Below, one piece after another: positions 15,730 through 23,250 of a DNA stretch of 34,459 nt. The notes below the pieces were generated by a model. The model saw only the letters and a program-made list of their open reading frames with translations, was not told where the DNA came from and did not search any database. The translations under genes were made by a program, and so were the position numbers. The DNA is from Poseidonibacter ostreae (GTDB lineage Bacteria > Campylobacterota > Campylobacteria > Campylobacterales > Arcobacteraceae). The DNA is taken from the NCBI RefSeq assembly GCF_009208055.1, contig NZ_WFKI01000025.1, positions 1-34,459 of the forward strand. Direction: 5' to 3'. The stretch's first letter is position 1. Each line of letters opens with the position of its first letter.

Positions 15730-18700
15730 AAAGATATATAATATTAATATTTGTATTATATTCTCAATTGTTTTCTGGTGTTAGTGGTGAAATTTATACT
15801 AATGGATATCATGAATATATTGTAAGTGTTTTAAATGCTATTTCTGGATTAGCTGCAAGTAACAATGAAACACTTATAAAAATAGCAACTTCAATTGCTA
15901 TATTAATATTAACAATAAAAATTTTATTTAACCAAAGTGCAAGAGCAGTTGCAGGGTTTGAAATTCTAAAATATGGAACTTTAATACTTGCAATACAAGC
16001 ACTTTTTATATCAGCACCAGATGATGATAATCATGCATATGCAGTTATTGATAAAATATCAAATCAAACTACAGAAGTAAGACAAATACCTAAAGGGATT
16101 GGAGAGTTTTTAACAATGTTCTCTAATTTAGAAGATGGAATTATGAGTAAAATGGAATTATATTTAACAACACCTAATTCATTATCATATAGACAAGCAG
16201 GTTTAGGTTTTACTATATCTACTCAAATGGAAATTATGCGTTCTGATATAGTTGATGAAAATTTAAAGAAAACATTTCATGAATATATTTTAAACTGTAA
16301 AGTTGATGGAGATTTTTCTGCAAATAGCCAAAATTTAAATGACATTTTATCAAGTGAAGGTGAAGACATAATTAATAAACTTGAATCACCTAAAAGTTTA
16401 TTAACACTTATATATTCTGATACAAATCCACTAGGAGAAATTAAAGAATGTAAAGAAGCATGGATTGATATTAAAGCAGGAATAGGTGTTGAATCTATTA
16501 ATCATATTGAAGCATATTCAAAAGCTAGAGGATTAATAGCAGCTACTTATTCAGCAAAAGTTGCAGAAGCAGTAATGATTACAGGAAGTAACTCTGCAAC
16601 AATATCAGCAAAAAAACAATTAGAAGCTTCAATTGCAAGAAATGCAACACTAGATTCAATAAAAAAAGTTGCAACCTTTAATGGAGTTTCAGATTCACTA
16701 TTAGCAAAACAAGTTTCTATATCTGAATTATCAATGACAAATGCATCTATACTATCAAATTATCAAGCTCAAGGTACATTGCCAATTCTTAAAGCAGTAT
16801 GTATGTCTTTTCTAATTGTTCTATCGTGGATAGTAGCAATTTTAGCAATTGCAACAATGAATATACAATACATAAAATTTATTATAATGTTAAATATTTG
16901 GTTAATGCTTTGGTCACCATTATTTCAAGTATTAAATTATGCAATTGATTTAATGGTAGATGATGCATTGTCTTTATATAGTAATGGAATAAGTGCTTCA
17001 ACTCAAATAGGAGTTTATGAAATACTAGGTGGTAAATTAGCCGTTATTACAAATCTAGTGTGGTCTGTACCTATTTTAGCTTTTGCAATAGCTAAAGGTA
17101 GTGAAATGGGAATGGTAAGTTTTATGAATGGAATGTTATCTCCTGTACAAAATGCAGCACATCATGCAGCTAAAACAGATGTACAAAGTGCAACAACAGG
17201 AAATGACAGTTATCTTACTTCTGATGGTTCATTAAGTCAATATGGAGTATCTAGTAACTCACAACTTACAGGAGTAGGTGGTCAAAGTACAAAACTAAAT
17301 GATGATGGTAACACTATATCAACTATTAAAGGTACAGGTGTTACTAAAGCATCAAGTGGATTAAATGGTAATTTAGGTGCAGCTATAGATGGTAATGGAA
17401 ATATTAACGTAAGTAATGATCAAGCAAGTGCATCATTACAAAATAGTGCATCAACAAGTTTAAGTTTGGCAGAATCTAATGTAAAAAGTATGCAAAGTAG
17501 TTTAGTAAAAAGTAATGAAAATGCAGTTAGTAGTATTTCAAATGTGGGTGAAAATAATACTCTTACTAGAAGTGATGGAAGTGCTTTTAAACTTAGTGAA
17601 TCTACTTCTGAAACTATTGGTTCTATGACAAGTAGTGCAAGTAAAGAAGCATTTGGTGCAAGTTCTAAAAGTGCTTTAGTAGATTCAATTATGGAAAGTT
17701 CTGATGCTAAAAATGCATTAAATTTAAAAGCTGATAGTTCAAGAAGTGTAGTTGGTGCAGCAGTTGCAGGATTATCTGGATTATCTGGTTCTTTAAATAG
17801 TGCAGGGCAAGTTAGTTTATCATCAAGTGATGGAACAAAATTTGAGTTATCAAAAGATTCATCATATGGTCAAGAATATAGCCAAAACTTTAATAAGTCA
17901 TTATCAAATCAAGTTTCATCTTCAAAAGAGAATTCATTAGCTTATTCAGATGCATTGAGTGCATTTAAAGGTGAAAGTCAATCAGATAGCAATTCAACAA
18001 GTAGAAAAATGCAAGATGCATATAGTGAACAAGAGAGTGCTTCACAAACATTTCAAGATACTAAATCATTAGGTTCATCACAAAATGCAAATCTTTTAAA
18101 TAGTGCTTTTAATAATTACTTTGATAATAACAGTAATTGGGATGATGCAAATAATGAAGAAAAATCAAACTTTATGGTAAATCAGATGAAAACTTGGAGT
18201 CAAGATATACAAGGTATAAATAATATGAGTGACTTTATATCTGATAACGCAGGTACTCCTAAATTAGAGAATACTGTAGATACTATTAATAGTATTGATA
18301 ATAGAAGTAATGATTTAAAAAATGATGTTGGTTCATTAGATGAGGTTCAATATAATCCAAGTTCAATCAATAATACAAGCAATGAAATCAATGGAACGAA
18401 TTCAAATATTCAAGGTTCTAGTGCAAGTAATGGAAATTTAACAAGCCAAGTAAATGGCAATTTAAAAGATGATGGAAGTATACAAAGTACTGTTAACGAT
18501 AAAACAGATAAAGCAGGGAACTTTATTGATTCACATAGAGATAACAATGCAAATAAAGTTGATGAAAGTATCTTGATTAATACAGCTGATGGTATGAACA
18601 CTTTAGGTGAAGGTGCAAAAGATGTTTATAAAAGCATTGCAGGAAAAGATGATCATGTTAATGCTGATTTAAAACAGTATGCAGATAATAATAAAGTAGT

Positions 18701-19073
18701 AAATGATAGTACTTATTCAAATGCAAAATTAGGTAATAATAACTTAGTAGAACATGGATGGATTAATGATGATATAAATTCAAGTGCTATGCAAAATGCA
18801 AGTACTGAAACATTAGCAAGAATATATAATCACGATTTAGCTGAAGATACATTAAGTGATAGTTCTAAAAGTAGTTTAAAAAATGAACTTACTGATAGAG
18901 GTTATGATACAAATAACAATGAGTTTTCTAGCAATTATGAAAATCAAACAATAAAAGCAGATTCAATAATTCCAAATGGGGATAATAGTAATGTTGGTTC
19001 AAGTATAAAAAGCAATAATGAATTAAATAGTATTAAGAGTGACTTTAATAATACATTTAAACCAAGTTTCTAG
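15726..19073 (+). CDS. traG: TraG, mating-pair stabilisation and pilus assembly protein
   Basis: TraG is the large inner-membrane protein whose N-terminal half is needed for pilus assembly. In F its C-terminal half acts in mating-pair stabilisation and entry exclusion. Here a signal or first segment is followed by membrane segments near residues 50-70, 80-96, 350-375, 378-400 and 430-450. After about residue 475 the protein becomes a 640-residue hydrophilic tail rich in Ser, Asn, Asp and Gly with loosely repeated SSS/LSSSDG motifs. The tail is longer than in F TraG (938 aa in total against 1115 here). It is the last gene of its block; a terminator lies at 19168-19214. Confidence 0.9.
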   Translation: MKRYIILIFVLYSQLFSGVSGEIYTNGYHEYIVSVLNAISGLAASNNETLIKIATSIAILILTIKILFNQSARAVAGFEILKYGTLILAIQALFISAPDDDNHAYAVIDKISNQTTEVRQIPKGIGEFLTMFSNLEDGIMSKMELYLTTPNSLSYRQAGLGFTISTQMEIMRSDIVDENLKKTFHEYILNCKVDGDFSANSQNLNDILSSEGEDIINKLESPKSLLTLIYSDTNPLGEIKECKEAWIDIKAGIGVESINHIEAYSKARGLIAATYSAKVAEAVMITGSNSATISAKKQLEASIARNATLDSIKKVATFNGVSDSLLAKQVSISELSMTNASILSNYQAQGTLPILKAVCMSFLIVLSWIVAILAIATMNIQYIKFIIMLNIWLMLWSPLFQVLNYAIDLMVDDALSLYSNGISASTQIGVYEILGGKLAVITNLVWSVPILAFAIAKGSEMGMVSFMNGMLSPVQNAAHHAAKTDVQSATTGNDSYLTSDGSLSQYGVSSNSQLTGVGGQSTKLNDDGNTISTIKGTGVTKASSGLNGNLGAAIDGNGNINVSNDQASASLQNSASTSLSLAESNVKSMQSSLVKSNENAVSSISNVGENNTLTRSDGSAFKLSESTSETIGSMTSSASKEAFGASSKSALVDSIMESSDAKNALNLKADSSRSVVGAAVAGLSGLSGSLNSAGQVSLSSSDGTKFELSKDSSYGQEYSQNFNKSLSNQVSSSKENSLAYSDALSAFKGESQSDSNSTSRKMQDAYSEQESASQTFQDTKSLGSSQNANLLNSAFNNYFDNNSNWDDANNEEKSNFMVNQMKTWSQDIQGINNMSDFISDNAGTPKLENTVDTINSIDNRSNDLKNDVGSLDEVQYNPSSINNTSNEINGTNSNIQGSSASNGNLTSQVNGNLKDDGSIQSTVNDKTDKAGNFIDSHRDNNANKVDESILINTADGMNTLGEGAKDVYKSIAGKDDHVNADLKQYADNNKVVNDSTYSNAKLGNNNLVEHGWINDDINSSAMQNASTETLARIYNHDLAEDTLSDSSKSSLKNELTDRGYDTNNNEFSSNYENQTIKADSIIPNGDNSNVGSSIKSNNELNSIKSDFNNTFKPSF

Positions 19074-19120
19074 TGAATCATTATTGCTATTAAAATACGA
19101 AAATATTGTGGTAGCAGTAT

Positions 19121-19164
19121 TTCGGCCCCAGCGGTTACAGGTTCGACTCCTGCCAGGCATACCA
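19121..19164 (+). pseudogene. 3' half of a tRNA gene (attachment-site-like fragment)
   Basis: The T-arm (ACAGG, loop TTCGACT at 19142-19148, CCTGC), the 3' acceptor strand CAGGCAT (19154-19160), discriminator A and encoded CCA (19162-19164) are all in place. No matching 5' half (ATGCCTG or similar) exists upstream; traG ends 48 bp before. In standard numbering the fragment starts in the anticodon loop and the loop would read TCG (Arg). The isoacceptor is not secure. Such 3' halves are the usual cores of integrase attachment sites. Just before it, CGAAAATA (19098) and TATTTCG (19118-19124) form an imperfect inverted repeat. Confidence 0.75.
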
Positions 19165-19167
19165 TCT

Positions 19168-19214
19168 AAAAGCCCTATATAATCAATGTTTACAGTGTTT
19201 ATGTCAGGCTTTTT
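19168..19214 (+). terminator. Rho-independent-type terminator after the tRNA fragment
   Basis: AAAAGCC (19168-19174) pairs with GGCTTTT (19207-19213), followed by more T. The loop is long (32 bases). It is probably the original terminator of the tRNA gene and would now stop read-through from traG. Between it and the antitoxin gene end at 19398 I see nothing else. Confidence 0.5.
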
Positions 19215-19397
19215 AAGTTTATATACTTTCCTTAGAATCACAAGTAAATGCTATTTTAATGAATAATTTTACTAACCAAGAAATAAAAAAATTGAATCTT
19301 TATAGTCTATATATTTATATTAACTAACTATAAAAATTCTAATTTTATAAATTGAGAATTTTAATATTTTAATAAAGGCTTATTTTCTAGAAATAAA

Positions 19398-20489
19398 TTA
19401 TTTTGTCCATGAATATCTATCTCTTAGTGAGGTATATTTATAATCCTTATATGTAATAATTTCTTCATGCATTAATCTTCCCACAATAATAGAAACTTTA
19501 ATATTATTTGTTTTAGCGAATTTTTGCACACTGGATGTTGTAATAGAATTGTTTTTTATAAATTCTTTATATGAATCTTTATCAATTAATGTATTCTTTG
19601 CAAAGTTGTTCGCTTCATTCTCTTGTTTTTCCAAAGAATCATCTGAATATCCATCCTCTAAAAATATTTCCCTTTTATTATGTAATAAGATGTGTCCTAT
19701 TTCATGAAAAAGGTTAAACCAAAATAAATCAGAGAATCCACCTCTGATAGTCATAATAAGAACTGCTTTTTCTTTGTTTGCCCAAAGAGTAGCTCCATAA
19801 ACTTTTGTCTTTGCAAAGTGAGGTTGCATTACAAATGCAACGCCACAATCAGCTAAAGTATTTTTTATCTTGCTAATTGCATCGTTTATATTATCTAAAT
19901 TCATAAAATTTTTTATCTCAACTAGTGAATCATTTAATTTAGTTTTATTAAACACTTTTGTTTCTATTTTTTCTGATAAAAGTACACCAGTTCTAATCCA
20001 AGCAGCTATTGCTTCATGTGATATGCTTTTATGATTTGAAATTCTAAATGCAGGTTCATATGCTTTTACATTGCATAAGTGAGAAAGTTTAGAAACTTTG
20101 AAAAATCTTTTTAATTCTTCAACCTTTTCGATGGCCTTTCTTGTTTCTTTAACTAAACCCATTTTAGATAAATCAAGATATGGAAACTTAACTAGTAATT
20201 TTGTTTCTTCCCGTTCTAATTCTCGTTCCAATTCTTTTGCTAAAACCATTTGATATTCATTTTCTAACCCAGTCCATATATGAGCAGGTACACCTAATAC
20301 ATCTTCCAACTGTAATGCAGTCGTAGGTGTAATACTTTTCTTACCATTAATTATTTCATTAACCATTTGTGCAGGACGGTCAATTCTATGAGATAAATCA
20401 GATTGGCTCATACTTAAATCTTCTAAAACTTCTTCTAAGTACTCTCCCGGATGTATTGCTAAATCTGATTGGTAAATATTAGTTTCCAT
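19398..20489 (-). CDS. higA: HigA-type antitoxin fused to an IrrE/ImmA-like metalloprotease domain
   Basis: This is the antitoxin and autorepressor of the pair with 20479-20784. Residues about 8-75 form a HigA-type XRE helix-turn-helix (HPGEYLEEVLEDLSMSQSDL, ending AHIWTGLENEYQ). The C-terminal part (about 215-330) is an IrrE/ImmA (COG2856) domain with HEIGHILLH at 262-270 and a second acidic cluster QENEANNFA (289-297) for zinc binding. I chose the ATG at 20489; a GTG 9 bp upstream is also possible. The toxin gene overlaps its start by 11 bp. Plain HigA antitoxins are about 100 aa, so this is the long, protease-bearing variety. Confidence 0.87.
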   Translation of the reverse strand: METNIYQSDLAIHPGEYLEEVLEDLSMSQSDLSHRIDRPAQMVNEIINGKKSITPTTALQLEDVLGVPAHIWTGLENEYQMVLAKELERELEREETKLLVKFPYLDLSKMGLVKETRKAIEKVEELKRFFKVSKLSHLCNVKAYEPAFRISNHKSISHEAIAAWIRTGVLLSEKIETKVFNKTKLNDSLVEIKNFMNLDNINDAISKIKNTLADCGVAFVMQPHFAKTKVYGATLWANKEKAVLIMTIRGGFSDLFWFNLFHEIGHILLHNKREIFLEDGYSDDSLEKQENEANNFAKNTLIDKDSYKEFIKNNSITTSSVQKFAKTNNIKVSIIVGRLMHEEIITYKDYKYTSLRDRYSWTK

Positions 20490-20784
20490 AATGATCACTC
20501 ACTTCCTCTATTTTTGCGATGTCGAAATTACCTTCTCCATCATTAGTTATTATAAGTCTCCAAAATCCAGTTAGGCTGATTGCAAATTCCCCTTTTCTAT
20601 TACCTTTTAAAGGGTGGAATTTCAATCCTGGTAATGAATACAATTCCTCAAAACTCTTTGCTGTTTTAAGTATAGTTATTCTTTGTATATATTTTCTACC
20701 TACTTGGGGTCCATATTCTTTGATTGCTTCTTTTGATTGTATATATTGTTTCTCTAATTTTTTTGTTTTAAAGTTTACTTCCAA
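20479..20784 (-). CDS. higB: HigB/RelE-family toxin
   Basis: A 101-aa RelE/ParE-superfamily toxin, likely a ribosome-dependent mRNA interferase. The family features are GLKFHPLKGNRKGEFAISLT and FWRLIITND, with basic residues in the central strand. The toxin-first order is characteristic of higBA. It starts with TTG at 20784, preceded by AAGGA at a spacing of about 7. An inverted repeat just upstream (20797-20813) is a likely operator. The module probably stabilises the element by post-segregational killing. Confidence 0.86.
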   Translation of the reverse strand: MEVNFKTKKLEKQYIQSKEAIKEYGPQVGRKYIQRITILKTAKSFEELYSLPGLKFHPLKGNRKGEFAISLTGFWRLIITNDGEGNFDIAKIEEVSDHYGN

Positions 20785-20796
20785 TTACTATCCTTC

Positions 20797-20813
20797 TTCA
20801 CCCCTAAGGTGAA
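20797..20813. promoter_or_regulatory. Candidate higBA operator, perfect inverted repeat
   Basis: TTCACC (20797-20802), five bases, GGTGAA (20808-20813). It sits immediately upstream of the higB ribosome binding site, where a HigA dimer would block transcription. On the minus strand a -10-like TATTAT is found just beyond it. Confidence 0.6.
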
Positions 20814-20913
20814 AATAATACTTTATTTTGCCTATATTTAAGCTTAAATTAATCCTATCTTCTTATATTTAACTCTATATAAGATGCCACGAAGTTTCTA
20901 AATACTTTGTATA

Positions 20914-20946
20914 AACCTCATCAATACTAAATACATTAATGAGGTT
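20914..20946. repeat. Inverted repeat in the island
   Basis: AACCTCAT (20914-20921) and ATGAGGTT (20939-20946) are perfect complements around 17 bases. Pairing extends four more bases inwards with one mismatch. It may be a terminator remnant between higBA and the decayed nuclease tail. There is no clear U-run. Confidence 0.4.
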
Positions 20947-20988
20947 ATATGAGCGTGAGGTCGAAGTTTTTAATTAGTAGTGTATTTA

Positions 20989-21117
20989 TTATTTACACCA
21001 ATCTTTAGACTTCTTTCCTCCATGATAAGGAATAGCAAGTTTTCTCTTGATCAGTTCATTAGATAAGTTCTTGTCTTGTTCATTGTAGACATTAGCAATT
21101 GGAGCGGTAACATGAAT
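20989..21117 (-). pseudogene. C-terminal remnant of a probable thermonuclease-family protein
   Basis: Read on the minus strand, a 42-codon open stretch has an in-frame TGA at 21118-21120 on its upstream side and ends with TAA at 20989. It contains NLSNELIKRKLAIPYHGGKK and ends SKDWCK. This pattern (N-L-x-x-x-L-I-x-x-x-L-A-x-P-Y-x-G-G-x-K, ending W-C) is what I associate with the tails of staphylococcal-nuclease-like (thermonuclease) proteins. The catalytic part is missing. The rest of 21121-21330 shows only short broken frames. It looks like debris of a transfer-associated accessory gene. Confidence 0.45.
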
Positions 21118-21331
21118 TCATACTCATTTTTAATCATCACTAAACCCACATTTCATTGTTATGCATATATAATTTCCCTCATTTTATTTTAGCTTCATTT
21201 CCATCTAATGTTTTCAAATATCCTGATCCTATATGTATAAATATTTTTTATAATAATTAATTCTTAATAGTTTACTGATATTACTACCTAACCTAATTTA
21301 ATCAACTTAAAAATAAATAAATTAAATTCCA

Positions 21332-21358
21332 CAACGTGTTTTTACAATTTAATGAGAA
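21332..21358 (+). promoter_or_regulatory. Bipartite element, copy C (trbC-traN block)
   Basis: CAACGTG (21332-21338), 13 bases, ATGAGAA (21352-21358), 31 bp before the trbC ATG. The distance is nearly identical to copy B2 (32 bp), as expected if the second heptamer is a -10-like element followed by a short leader. Confidence 0.72.
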
Positions 21359-21389
21359 CTTATATGTACAGAGATAAAAAAGGCTTAAA

Positions 21390-22274
21390 ATGAAAAAAAG
21401 TTTATTATGTTCATTAATTTTAATCTCATATATGAACGCAGATACAGATAAAGAACTGTTTATTGATAAGTATATGAAACAAGATAAAACAGAACAATAC
21501 AAAAGAGATGCAGAAAGTTTTAGAAAAAATTTAAGTACAGATGTAGATATTAAAAAGATGTCTGGAAAAGATTTAGATACAAAACTTGATACTACTATTA
21601 AAAAGAATCATAATGTTAAAGATGCTACGAAGATAGCTGAAGAAATAAATGGATTAATTAAATCTTCTGAATACAAGAAAAAAGTTACTGAATATAAAGA
21701 TTATATCTTGAAAGATAAAGAATTGAATTTCCAAGAAAAGATGGGTGACTATTCAAAAGAAATTAAAAAATCTCCAAAAAAAGCTTATAGAAATAATTTC
21801 TTAGCAAGTGATGAAAGATTAATTGTTGCTATAAGTGAATTAATACCAAAAGAAGTAATAAAGAATTATTTCAAATCGTTAAGTGAAAATTATGACGATG
21901 TTTTATTTGTACTTAATGGGTTTATTGGAAACAATCCAAAAAAGATAATGCCAACTTTAAAATATGTTAATGACTTACTTAGTAAAGATAATAAAGACGA
22001 AAAGGATAAATACTTATTTAGAGTTGACGTAAACCCAAAAATATTTTCTAAATACAATTTAACTGAAGTACCTGCAATCATATTTATTAAGAACTATAAC
22101 CCTTATATGGAAATACAAGGTAATGGAAAAGATGATAAGAGTAATGAAGATGTATATGTATCTTATGGAGATAGCAATATAAAATATGTTTTAGAAAAAA
22201 TAAACAAAGATGCAAAGAGTAATGGACTAACTAAGTTAATTAAAAATATTCAAAAAGGATTCTTTAATGAATAA
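21390..22274 (+). CDS. trbC: TrbC, F-type pilus assembly protein
   Basis: A periplasmic protein that acts with TraW in pilus assembly. A signal peptide ends near MNADT (residue 17). A long charged helical region (about 18-135) is followed by the TrbC core: VLFVLNGFIGNNPKKIM, then FRVDVNPKIFSKYNLTEVPA and a late VYVSYGDSNIKYVLEKI. These correspond to the family's thioredoxin-like fold with a VPA motif. AAGG lies eight bases before the ATG. The end overlaps traW by 8 bp. This is the first gene of the third transfer block. Confidence 0.87.
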   Translation: MKKSLLCSLILISYMNADTDKELFIDKYMKQDKTEQYKRDAESFRKNLSTDVDIKKMSGKDLDTKLDTTIKKNHNVKDATKIAEEINGLIKSSEYKKKVTEYKDYILKDKELNFQEKMGDYSKEIKKSPKKAYRNNFLASDERLIVAISELIPKEVIKNYFKSLSENYDDVLFVLNGFIGNNPKKIMPTLKYVNDLLSKDNKDEKDKYLFRVDVNPKIFSKYNLTEVPAIIFIKNYNPYMEIQGNGKDDKSNEDVYVSYGDSNIKYVLEKINKDAKSNGLTKLIKNIQKGFFNE

Positions 22275-22887
22275 AACAATTTTAGTATTAGTTGCAGCTT
22301 TTACACTAAATGCAGAAACAATAACAACTTATAAGAATGGACATACTTATGAGATAAAAGAAAGAAATATTATTGAATTATTTAGAAATCATGTTGCAAA
22401 TAATAAAGATGCAATTAAAAAGAGATTTACAGCAGAACGAAACAGAATGATTAAAAAAATAGATAATTATAAACCTAATACTTTAACTTTAGATATACCA
22501 ACATCAAAAAAAGCAAAAGTATTCTACCCAGATATTGAATATACAACAAAAAGAGATATAAAAGATTCTAAGGGAAAAATACTATACAAAGAAGGGTTTA
22601 AGTTTAATCCTTTGAACTATATCTCTATGAATGATAGATATTTATTTATAGATTATTCTGATAAGAAGCAAAGAGCTTGGGTAAAAAGTCAAAAATTTAA
22701 TGAGGATATTACTACCAGAATTATCATAACAAATGGAAAAATTTTTGATGCAATTAAAGATTTTAAAAGAGAGGTTTTTTATGCAAGTGATGTACTGATA
22801 AAAAAGTTTGAAATTGAAGCAGTACCTTCAATTGTAGAACAAGAGCAAGACAGAGTTAAAGTAACACAATTTAAAGCAAAGGATTAA
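22267..22887 (+). CDS. traW: TraW, F-type pilus assembly protein
   Basis: A periplasmic partner of TrbC and TraU. A 15-residue signal peptide ends LNAET. The TraW motif set is clear: KVFYPDIEYTTKRDIKDSKG, then GFKFNPLNYISMNDRYLFID, then RAWVKSQ, then RIIITNGKIFDAI. The FEIEAVPSIVEQE ending corresponds to the QVPA region of F TraW. Length 206 aa is normal. It overlaps trbC at its start and is followed after 2 bp by an unknown gene. Confidence 0.92.
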   Translation: MNKTILVLVAAFTLNAETITTYKNGHTYEIKERNIIELFRNHVANNKDAIKKRFTAERNRMIKKIDNYKPNTLTLDIPTSKKAKVFYPDIEYTTKRDIKDSKGKILYKEGFKFNPLNYISMNDRYLFIDYSDKKQRAWVKSQKFNEDITTRIIITNGKIFDAIKDFKREVFYASDVLIKKFEIEAVPSIVEQEQDRVKVTQFKAKD

Positions 22888-22889
22888 GA

Positions 22890-23246
22890 ATGAAGAAAAG
22901 AATAGTAGGAGTACTAGTTGTACTTAGTGCGAGTCTGTATGCTAGTAGTGTACCAAATATTTTACAAGACTATAAACTAATTATTGAACTAATAGATGAT
23001 TTAGCAAATAAGATTGATTCAAATGAAGAAAGTCTTAGAACAAGTGACTCAAAATTATCATTAATAAAACAATCTCAAAATTTAATGAGTAATGAAATAT
23101 CTACAATTAAAGAATCTCAAAATTTAATTGAACAAAAGATATTACTATTTAAATCAACAAAAAATATAGAAGTTCAAGAAGGTGTTTATTCAATTGAGAA
23201 ATTAGATGAAGAAACAAAAAAACAATTAGTAAATAATTTAAGATAA
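22890..23246 (+). CDS. Hypothetical exported coiled-coil protein, 118 aa
   Basis: The family is not recognised. The signal peptide ends near LYASS (residue 19). The mature protein is almost entirely helical and includes the near-repeat IKQSQNLMSNE / IKESQNLIEQK, spaced 16 residues apart, typical of a coiled coil. It lies between traW and traU with only 2-4 bp gaps, so it is co-translated with them. In F, trbC-traN-trbE-type small genes vary here. The function is probably periplasmic and structural, by context only. Confidence 0.72.
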   Translation: MKKRIVGVLVVLSASLYASSVPNILQDYKLIIELIDDLANKIDSNEESLRTSDSKLSLIKQSQNLMSNEISTIKESQNLIEQKILLFKSTKNIEVQEGVYSIEKLDEETKKQLVNNLR

Positions 23247-23250
23247 TAAA

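Noticed and set aside
19023..19241. A minus-strand open frame of 72 codons containing GMPGRSRTCNRW
   Set aside because: This peptide is a typical antisense translation of a tRNA 3' half, and the frame also overlaps the end of traG. It is not a gene.
21178..21250. A short minus-strand frame with GSGYLKTLDGNEAKIK
   Set aside because: It looks somewhat protein-like but is only about 22 codons between stops and no family could be named. It was treated as part of the island debris.
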